Source of the DNA: Lotmaria passim
Lineage: Eukaryota; Euglenozoa; Kinetoplastea; Trypanosomatida; Trypanosomatidae
Direction: 5' to 3'
Assembly (NCBI GenBank): GCA_037349495.1
Contig: CP140192.1
Location: forward strand, 760,001-824,000
DNA length: 64,000 nucleotides
Below the pieces are notes generated by a model. It worked only from the letters and a program-made list of their open reading frames with translations, searched no databases and had not been told where the DNA came from. Shown piece after piece: positions 9,332 through 19,183 of the stretch. Each line of letters starts with the position of its first letter. Position 1 is the stretch's first letter. The position numbers were made by a program, and so were the translations under genes.

Positions 9332-11257
9332 ATGCAGAGGCATTTTCGAATTGTTGGCACTGTGGCGTGCCGGTGCGTGTTTCGGCGCCTTCGCCTGGTC
9401 GAAGCGGCCCGCCGAGGTCCTCTTGACGGGCACGTCTTCGGGATGGGCAGAGCAGCGAGTTGCCCGCTGGTCGTGTCTGCACGACATCAGGCTACCACGC
9501 CTGAAAAGCGTTTCCATTGCAGCGTGTGCAAGAAGGCTTTTCGACTGGAGATGGCGGCGAAGCTGCACCTGCAGCAGGTCCACGGTGGTGAGGGCGCGGT
9601 GGAGGCCGGCGCCGGACCGGGACAGCCGGAGGAACAGGCCGCGCAGACGCCAATCGGCGTGTTCCGCAACGCACCGCCGCAGGCACCCACTGTCGTTACG
9701 CCTGTACAGGCAGACCTAAACGACCGGCCGGCACGTCGTGAGAAACCAGCGCCGAAGCCGCTGCACCAAGCGGAGCGGGAGGTGCCGAACTTGGCGATGG
9801 AAAAGATGCTGTTCGTGTGGGACGACATCGGAGTGAAGCGGATGGGCAGTCAATTTGTACACAGCTCGATGGTGATGCGCGTGTTCGCGGCGCGGCCCTC
9901 CGACAGCGTCGAGCCGTTGTATGGTGTGATCAACCCAGAAGGCGAGAACCCGTTCGAGGGCGGTGACGCAGCGCCAACGGACAGCTCTGGCACCCTTCGC
10001 GAAGCCGACGCGAACCACGCTTATCCTCTCCGCGTGAAGGACGCATTTGCGATGGCCTCCGAGGACTCGTTCGGGCCGTACCGCCCTGCCAAGTGTCCGA
10101 ACCCGTTTTTCATGAAGGTCGCGAGGGAGGTGAGCAGGAACACTGCGCGAGCCGACGTCACCGAACAGCGGACAGCGCCGGTGACGCCGTTCGGCCAGCT
10201 TCCCTTGTTTGGCCAGCTCCCATCACAGCCTCCAACGCCGGAGACGCCAGAGGCGGCCACCGCCGCGGCGGAGGGCAGCGGCACCCTCGTCTCATCCCCC
10301 TTTGCCGCCGGCGTCGACGGGTCGCCCTTCGCTGGCACCGCCGCGACACCTTTCGCTGATGTTGGCTACTCGCCGTTCGTCGCTGCAGCCCCAGCCGCGG
10401 CGACGACGACGACGACGGAGACCATGAAGACAGCGACACTCACGACCTCTCCGCCGATTGCATCGGCGGCGGCGGCGGCGGAGGCAGCAAAGGGGCTTGC
10501 AGGCGCAGCCGCAGCGACCACCGCAGCGCCCTCGCCGTTTCTCTCTACTGCGGCATCGCCGTTTGCCGCGGCTGCAAGCCCCTTTGCTGCCTCCCCCTTC
10601 ACCGTTGCTGACGGTGGCGTGCCCGGCGGCGACTTTGCTGGTGTGGGTGCATCTTTCACCGCGGCCACCTACGCCGCTGCAGTGCCGGCTGCCGCCGCAG
10701 CGACGGTGCCGTCGACGTACAAGTGCGCCATCTGTGAACGGAGTTTCTCCACCCATTACGGCCTGCGCATGCACAGCCAGGCGAAGCACTCGCTCGAGAT
10801 CCCAAAGGAGGCGGACGAGGCGAGGCACCGGAGCGTGCCAGACCTGCCTGCGTACATTCCAAGCCCGGTGGACCTCTCGATGACGTCGCCGTTTGGTTCG
10901 TCGGTGCCGAGCCCCGCGTGGACGGAAGTGGAATTGACACCGTATGCACAGTCTATTAGCAATATCACCGTGGCTGGTAGAATTGTTGATGCCGACACGT
11001 CGCAAGATGGGAGCGTTGTGCTTTCGGTGTTTGTGCGCGGCACCCCGCCCGTCAGTGAGGAGATGATCACCGTTCGCTGCTCGGCAGAGGCGATGGCAAG
11101 CGTGGGAAGTCCCTTTAAGCGTGGCGAATGCGTTTTTGCGTGCGGTAACTTGCGTCTCCTGCCCGTCGTTGATGAAACAACGAAGAAGACGTTCGCTTCT
11201 CCCGTGGTGCACGTCACGACACCTAGTGGTGTTGTGGCGAGGCTAAATGCGTGCTAG
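9332..11257 (+). CDS. KREPA2: RNA-editing core complex zinc-finger/OB-fold protein, KREPA2 (MP63) type
   Basis: Structural subunit of the mitochondrial RNA-editing catalytic complex (editosome), which organises endonuclease, U-deletion or insertion enzymes and ligase. Two C2H2 zinc fingers are clear: C63-C66-H79-H84 and C465-C468-H481-H486. A C-terminal OB-fold follows (about 540-640), with strands around SISNITVAGRIV, VLSVFVRG and ECVFACGNLRLL. The Arg-rich N-terminus (about 1-45) fits a mitochondrial presequence. The linker between the fingers is Ala/Pro-rich and carries about a dozen SPF/TPF/NPF triplets. At 641 aa it is nearer KREPA2 than the shorter KREPA3; KREPA1 also has this architecture. 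I choose KREPA2 because the order PDI-KREPA2-CCT theta-Nup144 matches what I recall from T. brucei chromosome 10. The upstream open frame has only a GTG start, so the ATG at 9332 is used. Confidence 0.85.
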   Translation: MQRHFRIVGTVACRCVFRRLRLVEAARRGPLDGHVFGMGRAASCPLVVSARHQATTPEKRFHCSVCKKAFRLEMAAKLHLQQVHGGEGAVEAGAGPGQPEEQAAQTPIGVFRNAPPQAPTVVTPVQADLNDRPARREKPAPKPLHQAEREVPNLAMEKMLFVWDDIGVKRMGSQFVHSSMVMRVFAARPSDSVEPLYGVINPEGENPFEGGDAAPTDSSGTLREADANHAYPLRVKDAFAMASEDSFGPYRPAKCPNPFFMKVAREVSRNTARADVTEQRTAPVTPFGQLPLFGQLPSQPPTPETPEAATAAAEGSGTLVSSPFAAGVDGSPFAGTAATPFADVGYSPFVAAAPAAATTTTTETMKTATLTTSPPIASAAAAAEAAKGLAGAAAATTAAPSPFLSTAASPFAAAASPFAASPFTVADGGVPGGDFAGVGASFTAATYAAAVPAAAAATVPSTYKCAICERSFSTHYGLRMHSQAKHSLEIPKEADEARHRSVPDLPAYIPSPVDLSMTSPFGSSVPSPAWTEVELTPYAQSISNITVAGRIVDADTSQDGSVVLSVFVRGTPPVSEEMITVRCSAEAMASVGSPFKRGECVFACGNLRLLPVVDETTKKTFASPVVHVTTPSGVVARLNAC

Positions 11258-12366
11258 GGTCCCTCCACACGCAAATGGCAAAGGTTATGCGTGTGAGAAC
11301 GGTGCATGGGTGCATCTGACTATGTGGCTTTGCGCTCCTCTGTGTGTCCTCCGTATGCGCCTGCATTCTTGGCGTCACAGAATTTGTTTATGCCTCGTCC
11401 TCCCTCTTTCTGCTCCTACTTTGTGAAGACATTTTGCGTCAATGGTATGTGATGTGACACGAAGGAAGTGCGAGAGCGCGCGCTAACAGGTTTCGCTTGA
11501 TTTGAAAGTGTGTGCGAGTGTGTATGTATGTGTTGTTGGCGTCTGATGGCGCAATTGTGAGAAATAAAGGTAGCGAATTCGTGGTGTTGCATGATTTTTT
11601 TTTTTTTCCCCATAAGCTCACTTCACAGGACTACGTCTACCTTTTTTTTCCTGTTGTTGTTGCTCTTGAGTGAATGTCACATTAACAAAAAAAACCCAAA
11701 ACGTACAAATCAAAAGACCAAGATAACAATAACCTCTCTTTTCTATGATTGGAAAGGCAGCGGTCACAGATGCGCTATTGCTCTTTCCCAGGAGTCGCGC
11801 AACGTAGATGTGTTTATTTCGAAACACAGAGGCAAGCTCTGTGTTTCTCAAGCAAATTACTGAAACAATGCTGCTGTCGTTACTTTGTCTACTTGATCAT
11901 CTTAAATGCGTTGAGTTTGTAGACAAGGCAAAAACGTCACGTCGCTCAAGGTCTCGAGAGAGGGAAAAAGAAAAAGAAGTTCTGCACTTGACAACGCTGC
12001 CAAGCAAAAAAAAAAAAAAAAAGAAGAAGAAATCCGTTATTGAGTTTCGTTCTTTTATTCACTTCTCTCTTTTTTTTTCTTCCTGTTCTTTTTTTCTTGC
12101 TGATTAAAAAAAAAAAAAACACCGCTCGTACACTGTTTCCATGTGCCACAAATGTCGTTGGCTCTCTTCCCACCGCAGAGTCGCAAAGAGGGACAGAAAA
12201 GGTGATTTTCCCCTAATTTCAAAGTTGTGTGTGTAGTGTGACAACAGGAGACTTTTTTCCCTTTCTTCTTTGCCTCCTGCTGTGCTTTTCCCTCAGAACA
12301 GCGTTTCTGTGCTTGTGTGAGTGAAGTCGCAAAGATCTTCTTTTTTTCCTTTGCCTATTCTCAGTT
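11258..12366. other. Intergenic region, homopolymer-rich
   Basis: Contains T-runs (11595-11607, 11642-11650), a long A-run (12006-12021) and two pyrimidine tracts before the next gene: 12251-12294 ending AG at 12295-12296, and 12337-12362 ending AG at 12363-12364. No coding-like frame seen. Confidence 0.6.
12251..12364 (+). promoter_or_regulatory. Two alternative predicted spliced-leader acceptors for the L1-domain gene
   Basis: The first tract ends with AG at 12295-12296, giving a 70-nt leader. The second ends with AG at 12363-12364, only two bases before the ATG. Both tracts are strong, so either could be used; the first is the more ordinary choice. Confidence 0.5.
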
Positions 12367-13173
12367 ATGAGCTTTCTTGTGAAGACCGAAGAGGCGGTAA
12401 GGACGCTTGTTGACTTTTTAGCTGCTGACGCTGGAAAAAGCGCGCCGTCGGACGACGTCAACGAGCTCTTTGCCCCTGCAAGTGAGAACAAATGCGTGCC
12501 GGTAGACTTGCAGCTCGCCTTCCTCGTTGCCCCTGCAGCGCACCGCGTCCCGTTGTACTTCACGGTGCCACATGAAACCGTTAGCGGCTCGCTCTGCCTC
12601 ATCACTCCTGCCCCGCAGCGCAAATTCAAGGACAAGGTGTTCGCCCTCAGTGAGGACGGCGACGCCGTGGCGAAGCGGGTGCGTCGCGTCATCGACAGTC
12701 AAAAGCTTGCGGCGAAGGTGGTGGGACCGGTGGCGGTTCGTGCCTTTGCGAAGAGTTATGACCACTTCATTGTGTACGGGCTGCACAAGTACCCGCCGCA
12801 GCTGACGGGCGAGTTCCTGGAGCATCGCCGCATCCCTGTCTGGGTGAGCCACAAGGGCGGTTTTGCGGAGAAGCTACACACGGCAGTGCGCACCGTGGTG
12901 GTGCCGCGGCGTGGTGACAACGCAGTGACCTGCCGTATCGGCCACACGGGGCTCAGCGTGCAGGAGATCGTCGAGAATATTACTTCCTTTGTTGATCAGT
13001 TTGTCCAATGTGCAGAGGGGGCGCCACTGAAGAACATCCTGCACATCCGCGTTTGCTGCACCGGTTCCCAGAGCAAACAGGTCGGGCTGCCCATCTTTGG
13101 GCACACTTTTGACTTCTCTAACGTCGAGAAGTCCAAGAAGACGCCTGCAAAGCGCCAGAAAGTGGAGGCTTAG
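12367..13173 (+). CDS. Ribosomal L1-domain nucleolar protein (RSL1D1/Utp30/Cic1 family)
   Basis: A 268-aa protein resembling the ribosomal protein L1 fold used by nucleolar ribosome-biogenesis factors such as Utp30, Cic1 and RSL1D1. Features are the N-terminal helix, the strand VDLQLAFLV, a central domain with a repeated strand-helix pattern (residues 90-175, including FKDKVFALSED and HFIVYGLHKYPP), and the returning strand NAVTCRIGHTGLSVQEIVENI near 178-198. Here CRIGHTGLS matches the conserved 'IG...S..QI.EN' strand-helix of L1 proteins. The C-terminus is basic (KKTPAKRQK), a likely nuclear localisation signal. It is longer than bacterial L1 and lacks the features of cytosolic L10a. Role: probably pre-rRNA processing in the nucleolus. 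Start is the first ATG. Neighbouring genes are unrelated. Confidence 0.75.
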   Translation: MSFLVKTEEAVRTLVDFLAADAGKSAPSDDVNELFAPASENKCVPVDLQLAFLVAPAAHRVPLYFTVPHETVSGSLCLITPAPQRKFKDKVFALSEDGDAVAKRVRRVIDSQKLAAKVVGPVAVRAFAKSYDHFIVYGLHKYPPQLTGEFLEHRRIPVWVSHKGGFAEKLHTAVRTVVVPRRGDNAVTCRIGHTGLSVQEIVENITSFVDQFVQCAEGAPLKNILHIRVCCTGSQSKQVGLPIFGHTFDFSNVEKSKKTPAKRQKVEA

Positions 13174-13932
13174 CATGCGAGGAGAAGACGCGTAGGAATT
13201 GAAGCAGTGGAAAGGCAAAAAAAAAAAAAACCCGTTAAAAAAGTGAAGCGTTTTTTTTTTTTTGTATGTGTGTGTGTATGTGTACGTGACTGCTTCATGC
13301 AAGTAGGTTGTAAAGCAGACTACCAATGCATTACCTTTTCCTTTTTTTTTTTTAACTCTGTAAGTGCTCGCTTAACTTGAAAGCTGTTCGTTAACGACGA
13401 AGTAAATGAGCGAACAACAACGACAAAAAAGCTGAAAACACAAGTAAAAGGCGAAGCGACACACACACAGGCAAGAAGTGCGCTAAGAAAGATACAACAC
13501 TTAATGCTTGCAAAATGCCCGTCTCGTCTCAAGAGCACGCCTTTTTTTACTTTCAGGTTTCTTTTTTCCGCTGGTCCAGACTATGTGTATGCATGTTTGG
13601 CGTACGAATTGCTTTCTGTTATGTGATGTCTTTTCTGAGGCATCCTGGAAGGTGGCTGAAGGCGGTATCGCGTTGTGAACGGCAGCACCAACGTGCCGTT
13701 TCACACCTTCCGCCATTGTGGGCGTATTGCCACACTTACGTGAGAAGAATCGTCTTTCAACGCATTTATAACTTCCAGTTCTCGTTTCTTCACTTTTTTT
13801 CCCCCTTTTTTTTCTGTGCGGTGTGTACTACCAGTTACAATTTGGAGGTCCTCAAGCTTTTCCTATTCCTCAAGATTCAATAAATACTCACGTTCACGTA
13901 CACACACGCACGAGCAACACTACACCACGAAA
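13174..13932. other. Intergenic / leader of CCT theta
   Basis: A-run at 13217-13230, T-runs at 13251-13263 and 13342-13353, and a pyrimidine tract 13791-13815 followed by AG at 13833-13834, a plausible splice acceptor giving a leader of about 100 nt. The ATG frame 13515-13883 is Phe/Cys-rich and looks non-coding. Confidence 0.6.
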
Positions 13933-15546
13933 ATGTCGTTTATGCAAACGGGCCCGCAGACGATGCTGAAGGACGGTTCCACTTTCGTGGACGATCCGGT
14001 GGTGAAGAACATCGAGGCGTGCCGCGAGCTGGCGAAGATCACACGCAGCTCGCTGGGCCCTAACGGTTTGTGTAAGATGGTCATCAACCACCTGAACAAG
14101 CTGTTCGTCACGCACGACGCGGCCACCATTCTGCGCGAGCTCGAAGTGGAACATCCGGCGGCGAAGCTGCTGGTGCAGGCCTCCAACGCGATGCAGGAGG
14201 AGGTCGGCGATGGGACAAACTTCGTGGTGACTCTCTGCGGCGAGTTGCTTTCCCAGGCGGAGTCGCTCGTCCGCATGGGCCTGCACCCCAGCGACATCAT
14301 CGAGGGCTATAAGAAGGCCGGCAACAAGAGCCTCGAGCTGCTGGAGACTATGATTTGTAGGAATGCCGACGACTGTTTGCTCAAGGAGCACGTCGCGGAC
14401 GCGCTTCGCACTGCCATTGCGTCGAAGCAGTACGGCTATGAGGACTTCCTGGCTGACCTCGTCGCGGAGGCGTGCATCAACGTCTGCCCGTCCAACGTCC
14501 GCTCTTTCAATGTAGACAACGTCCGCGTGGTGAAGCTGGACGGCGAGTCGGTGCTTTCCTCCAAACTGGTGCGCGGCTTCGTGATTGGCCGCAACACGGA
14601 GAGCAACCTGAAGCACCTCAAAAACGCCAAGATAGCTGTGTACAGCTGCGCTGTCGACGTGCCGTCCCTGGAGACGAAAGGCACGGCTTTGATTGAGAAC
14701 GCCGAGGACCTCATCCAGTACTCCCGCAAGGAGGAGGAGATTATGCAGGAGATCATCGGTAACATCGCCAAGTCCGGCGCCAACCTCATCGTCTCCAACT
14801 CGTCCTTTGGCGACCTCGCCATGCACTTCATCAACCGTCTTGGCATGATGGCGGTGCGCGTGCCGTCGAAGTTTGAGCTGCGCCGGCTGTGCGCTGCGGT
14901 TGGCGCGCGCGTCATGACGCGGCTGGACTCGCCTACGATGGAGGATATGGGCAGCTGCGACTCGGTCGATGTGATGGACATCGGCGGCAAGAGCGTAACT
15001 GCCTTCGCGCAGGACAAGGACGACTCGAAGTTGTCGACGGTTGTCGTGCGCGGTGCAACGCAGAACGTGCTGGACGACGTGGAGCGCGCCATCGACGACG
15101 GCGTAAATGTCTTCAAGGCGCTCACAAAGGACAAACGCCTCGTCGCCGGCGCGGGTGCGGTGGAGATGGAGCTGCAGAAGGAGCTGACGCGCTACGCAGA
15201 GGCCAACCCCGGCCTGGACCAGTACGCGGTGCGCAAGTTTGCTTCCAGCTTTGAGGTGGTGGCGCGCACCCTGGCGGAGGTGAGCGGCTTCAACGGCACG
15301 GATATGGTCACGCAGTTGGAAGCGGATCACAACGCCGGCAAGAAGTACCAGGGCGTCAACATCGAGGACGGCACCACGCTCGACGCGGTGAAGGCGGGCA
15401 TTATCGAGCCCTACCTGACCAAGTTCTGGGCGATCAGGCTGGCAACCGACACGGTGCTGACGGTGTTGTCGGTAAACCAGATCATCGTTGCTCGGCAGGC
15501 TGGTGGTCCGAAGAACCGCCCCGATCAAGCGCGTGACGCGGAGTAG
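13933..15546 (+). CDS. CCT8: T-complex protein 1 (TCP-1/CCT) theta subunit
   Basis: One of the eight subunits of the cytosolic chaperonin that folds actin, tubulin and WD-repeat proteins. It is 537 aa, normal for a CCT subunit. The ATP-binding equatorial motifs are present: GPNG near 42-45, DAAT at 62-65 and GDGTN at 92-96. The Asn after GDGT and the segment KMVINHLNKLFVTHDAAT are typical of theta rather than other subunits. The apical domain (about 200-370) and the second equatorial half, with VAGAGAVEMELQKEL near 413-427 and GVNIEDGTTLDAVKAGIIEP near the C-terminus, follow in order. The frame is open 39 codons upstream without an ATG; the ATG at 13933 sits after an A-rich context. The theta assignment also agrees with synteny (KREPA2 before, Nup144 after). 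Confidence 0.95.
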   Translation: MSFMQTGPQTMLKDGSTFVDDPVVKNIEACRELAKITRSSLGPNGLCKMVINHLNKLFVTHDAATILRELEVEHPAAKLLVQASNAMQEEVGDGTNFVVTLCGELLSQAESLVRMGLHPSDIIEGYKKAGNKSLELLETMICRNADDCLLKEHVADALRTAIASKQYGYEDFLADLVAEACINVCPSNVRSFNVDNVRVVKLDGESVLSSKLVRGFVIGRNTESNLKHLKNAKIAVYSCAVDVPSLETKGTALIENAEDLIQYSRKEEEIMQEIIGNIAKSGANLIVSNSSFGDLAMHFINRLGMMAVRVPSKFELRRLCAAVGARVMTRLDSPTMEDMGSCDSVDVMDIGGKSVTAFAQDKDDSKLSTVVVRGATQNVLDDVERAIDDGVNVFKALTKDKRLVAGAGAVEMELQKELTRYAEANPGLDQYAVRKFASSFEVVARTLAEVSGFNGTDMVTQLEADHNAGKKYQGVNIEDGTTLDAVKAGIIEPYLTKFWAIRLATDTVLTVLSVNQIIVARQAGGPKNRPDQARDAE

Positions 15547-16924
15547 ACGACCACGTCTGCGTGTGTTTGTGGGCTGCCCGGCAAAGGCTACGTTGCGATG
15601 TGCATCGGACTAATGCCGTTTTTTTTTTTTTGCTGTTCTGCTTCTGAGTCAGTCGTAGTCTATTTCTGCCAGAAAGGAGCTTGTTGTCCGTTTCGTTGCT
15701 GTGTGTTAGCGGGCGTTTTTCTGTGTTTTTGAGCGTTTTCTTTTTCTTTGGCGGACCGCTTTTTTTTCTCTAGGCGGAAAGGATGCTGCGGCACAGAAGC
15801 CGCTTTTTTCTTCTTCGTTTCGTGTGATAGAGTTTAGCTTTGCTTTTCGTGTGTTGACGTTACATGTTTCTGTACTTGTTTGCACTGTCTTCTACCGGGC
15901 CAGTTACGTGGGGGTCAGCGATAGCTGCAGGCAAACGCGAACGTAAGCAAGCCCCAATGCGCAGAGGATAATTTTGTACATATTTTTCCTCTTTCTCCAC
16001 ACGCTCATGAGATGCTGGGAGAAAACCGCGCGCAACAAGCGAGCCACACATGCCGTTTTGGTTTTGTGATACGGTTCGTTGGTCTTTTTTTGCCGTGTAG
16101 AAGGTCAGTTGAGAGGTGATGAGCTATTCTGTTTGAGTGCCTGTATGCGATGTAGACATGCTGAGAAAGGTCTGTTAATAACTAAGATCCAGCGACACTG
16201 TAAAAAAGAAGAAAAAAAAAAGTACTTTTTTTTTATCATTCATGAGTCAAAATGGAGTTGCCTGTGTTGTCGGACGCAGCCATTACAGATCTACCGCTGT
16301 ATTGGATAAGGTGCTACGAAGCCCGCACGCGCAGAGAGCTGCCCTCTTCCTTCGGACTTCAGCGTTTGCTTGCAGGCAAGATGCAGGACATCGAAACTCT
16401 GGGTGGTATCTTCGATCAATCTTGACTGCGTTTCGTTCGTAATGTGCAAGTGAAGGTGGGCCGCGCTTTTTCTCCTCACTTCTTCGAGTGGCAGAAGGCA
16501 GAAGTTCCAGAGAATGTGAGCAAACAAATAGTCATTTATGGATGCTGGAATTCAATGTCCACTAGCTTCTTTTTTGTTGTTGTTCTCGTAGCACATCACC
16601 GTCAGAAACAGCTCATCTTTGTGAGCTCGAAAAGCTCTCTCTCTCTCTTTACCTTTTCTCACCTCTGCTGATGACCGTGTCTGGCTTTCTTATTCTGCTT
16701 TCCCATCCGAAGCATCAGCTTCTCACAAAAGAGGCACCAAAGAGGAGTTTCTTTTTTTTTTTTTTACTTTTTAATGCAGGCGCTGCATGCGTTCACGAAC
16801 GACCACAACAACAGGGTGTATTTGAGGGAAAAAGCTCCTTTTTTTTTTCCCTGTTTGCTGCCAGTCTTTCCGCCTTTGCACTTATTAAATGAAAAGACTG
16901 AAAACAACTCCTGCCCAATAGAGC
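15547..16924. other. Intergenic region, no gene seen
   Basis: About 1.4 kb with T-runs at 15621-15632, 15761-15768, 16751-16764 and 16840-16849. The last tract is followed by AG near 16863, a candidate acceptor for the next gene. Several short frames (such as 16079-16309 and 16242-16442) show no domain and no codon bias. Confidence 0.55.
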
Positions 16925-19183
16925 ATGGAATACCACCGACTCGACCTTGAAGAACAGGGAATTGAGTCCTTCGAAGGACTGGACGGGCGGTCGCAGGCGT
17001 GCTTTCTAGTGATCAATTTGAAGCGGAATCGACTGACCAATTTCGAACACTTCGGCACGCATCCGCATCTCACCGAGCTGCAGTTGCAGCACAACCATCT
17101 GCAATCGTTTCGCGGACTCACCAAGCAGGCATCCCTCCGCGTCCTCTGCCTGCAGGGATGCCCCATCGCCGCGCATCCATATTACCGTCTCATGGCCCTC
17201 CTCACCGTGGGCTTGGGCATAGAGGCGATTGATGGCCTGCCTGTCACGTCGCAAGAGCGGCGGATTGCCAAGACACTGGGCAGGCGCGCCGCCCTCGCCG
17301 TCAGCTACGGCTGGCTGCTCGACCTCCACCCCCGCACCGTGGACGAGTACGACGCGCTCATCGACGAGTACAAGCGGCTGCGCAAGGATGAACGCCGTGA
17401 GATGCAGGGACGGCGCTACATCAGCGTCGACTCGGTGCTGGTGAACCTCAGGAAAGGAAAGCTGGCATCCTCGCACGGCTGCGACGCCACGACTGAGCAG
17501 CAACTGGAGGAGCGGCAGCGCACGATCACGCGGCTAGCGCGCCGGGTTGCCCAACTGGAGGGACAGCTGACCCAGTCAGCAGAGGGGCATGTGATCCCAA
17601 TGCTGCCACCGAACCAACTCGAGCTGACGTCGAACGGCGGCACGCTGTCCACGCCTCGCGGCCTCTTTTCTGCAACGGAGTTGGCGCAGGTCGACACGGT
17701 AACCTTCACCCGCGGCATCCAGATGCGACATAATTTCGCAACCATACAGGGTGACAGCGGCGGCCTGCAGCGGGTGTGCCTGCAACTCGACCACGCCACG
17801 CTCACAGCGCAGACCTTTCTTACCCGGGACACGCTAGTGCAGATGCCCCTCGGCACGCTGCGTGTGCGCCACCTGCGGCCTACGACACTGGTTGTGGAGG
17901 ACGATGTGGGCGGCGCTCTCGGGCTGGTGTTTGACACACTCTCTCTCTTGCACACTGTCTACAAGGCGCTTTTTGTGCTTTCGTCGCGGCCCATTCCGCC
18001 GCTCTCGGCCATGACGCAGCGCCAGTTGCAGGAAATTGCACAGACAGCGAGGCGAACTTCGCACCCGACCGCAGCTATCACGTTTCCCGCCGCGACGGGC
18101 GTTCGTCCCGGCACCTCATGTGCAAGCTCTGTTGAAGAAAAGCATCAAAGCAAAAATGAGGATGAGAGCGACCTGGCGCCGTCGGCAGGCGGAAAGGCGA
18201 CTGTGTCGTCAGAGGCCAGCGCGCTGCAGCGGCCAGCCCATGCTGACGCCGACTCTTCGCCCGCCTCCATCAAATTAGATAACGTGGAGGACGTACCACC
18301 GCTGCCGGCAGCCTTCTCACCGCTCAGCGCCGGTGGCGTGGCCAGCTCGATCGTCTTCTCCGTTGAGTCATCGTCGCCCGCCGTGGCAGGCAATGCCGTG
18401 CAGTCGTCCGCGGTGTTGAAGTCAAATTCGAACATCGACTTTCAGTCTGTTGCGCTGTCGAACACTGAGCGTGTCGCAGCTGGCGATGTCGCCACGACAA
18501 AACCGGCGGAAGCGTCGAAACCGGCGTCCAGCCAGAGGAGCAAACTCTCTGCAAAGCTTCTCATCGACAGCTCTGCCAGCTCCGACTCCGTCGTGATTCA
18601 CACGGACGACGCCAAGTCAGACGCCGAGGACAGCGTCGTGGTGGGGGAGGCGAGGCCGCCGGCCAGCGCCAGCGCCAGCACCTCCGGTGCTGCTGTTGCT
18701 GCTGCTGCAACAACTGCAGCCCATTCGTCCTTCCCCCTTTCGAAGGCGCCGCCGGTGCCACGCCTCGGCCCTGCCGTTCCACCACGCCTGCCGCCGTCGC
18801 GCAAGAGCCAGGTTAACACACCGGTTCTTTCCGCACCGGCGTCGACGACGCAACGGAGTACCGCTGGTAAGCCGATGCCGCAAGCAGCCCCGCCACGGCC
18901 ACCGTCAACGCGGTCGGGAGAGAAGTCCTCGCTCAATTCGTCCGTCGTGTGTGGCAGCAAGTCGCTGCTCGGTGCCAGCGAGAGCAGCATCACCTTTCGC
19001 GTCGTGGAGGACGACAACAGCGCGGAAGCAGCTGCGGCAGCTACTGAGGAGAAGAGAGCAGACGGCAGCTTGAAGGCTAGCGTTGCTGGGGCCACGCCGA
19101 CAGCGACAGTGGCAGCGGGGGCGCCGCGTCCCCGCATCCCGGCGCGCTTTGGCGCATTACGAGTGGACTCCGATTCTGATTGA
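16925..19183 (+). CDS. Leucine-rich-repeat protein with a PH-like middle and disordered tail (752 aa)
   Basis: Residues 5-100 form three to four short leucine-rich repeats of the SDS22-like kind (LDLEEQGIESFEGLDG, VINLKRNRLTNFEHF, ELQLQHNHLQSFRGL, VLCLQGCPIAAHPYY). A cap-like segment RLMALLTVGLGIEAIDG and the 'PVTSQER' stretch common after LRR caps follow. A short coiled coil lies near 190-225 (EQQLEERQRTITRLARRVAQLE). Residues about 260-355 alternate strands and end in a helix, resembling a PH-like fold. From about 370 on it is low-complexity Ser, Ala and Pro, with a proline-rich stretch near 615-675, and it ends with an acidic DSDSD. I do not recognise a named orthologue. LRR-cap proteins of this type in kinetoplastids are often axonemal or cytoskeletal, which is inference only. 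Start is the first ATG. Confidence 0.85.
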   Translation: MEYHRLDLEEQGIESFEGLDGRSQACFLVINLKRNRLTNFEHFGTHPHLTELQLQHNHLQSFRGLTKQASLRVLCLQGCPIAAHPYYRLMALLTVGLGIEAIDGLPVTSQERRIAKTLGRRAALAVSYGWLLDLHPRTVDEYDALIDEYKRLRKDERREMQGRRYISVDSVLVNLRKGKLASSHGCDATTEQQLEERQRTITRLARRVAQLEGQLTQSAEGHVIPMLPPNQLELTSNGGTLSTPRGLFSATELAQVDTVTFTRGIQMRHNFATIQGDSGGLQRVCLQLDHATLTAQTFLTRDTLVQMPLGTLRVRHLRPTTLVVEDDVGGALGLVFDTLSLLHTVYKALFVLSSRPIPPLSAMTQRQLQEIAQTARRTSHPTAAITFPAATGVRPGTSCASSVEEKHQSKNEDESDLAPSAGGKATVSSEASALQRPAHADADSSPASIKLDNVEDVPPLPAAFSPLSAGGVASSIVFSVESSSPAVAGNAVQSSAVLKSNSNIDFQSVALSNTERVAAGDVATTKPAEASKPASSQRSKLSAKLLIDSSASSDSVVIHTDDAKSDAEDSVVVGEARPPASASASTSGAAVAAAATTAAHSSFPLSKAPPVPRLGPAVPPRLPPSRKSQVNTPVLSAPASTTQRSTAGKPMPQAAPPRPPSTRSGEKSSLNSSVVCGSKSLLGASESSITFRVVEDDNSAEAAAAATEEKRADGSLKASVAGATPTATVAAGAPRPRIPARFGALRVDSDSD

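Noticed and set aside
10292-11212. Long minus-strand open frame (306 codons) opposite KREPA2
   Set aside because: Arg/His/Cys-rich shadow of the plus-strand GC-biased coding sequence; zinc fingers and OB-fold are on the plus strand.
13515-13883. ATG frame upstream of CCT theta
   Set aside because: Phe/Cys/Arg-rich and overlaps the presumed CCT leader; no domain.
13894-15528. 544-codon minus-strand frame opposite CCT theta
   Set aside because: Reverse-strand shadow produced by GC-rich third positions; chaperonin motifs are on the plus strand.
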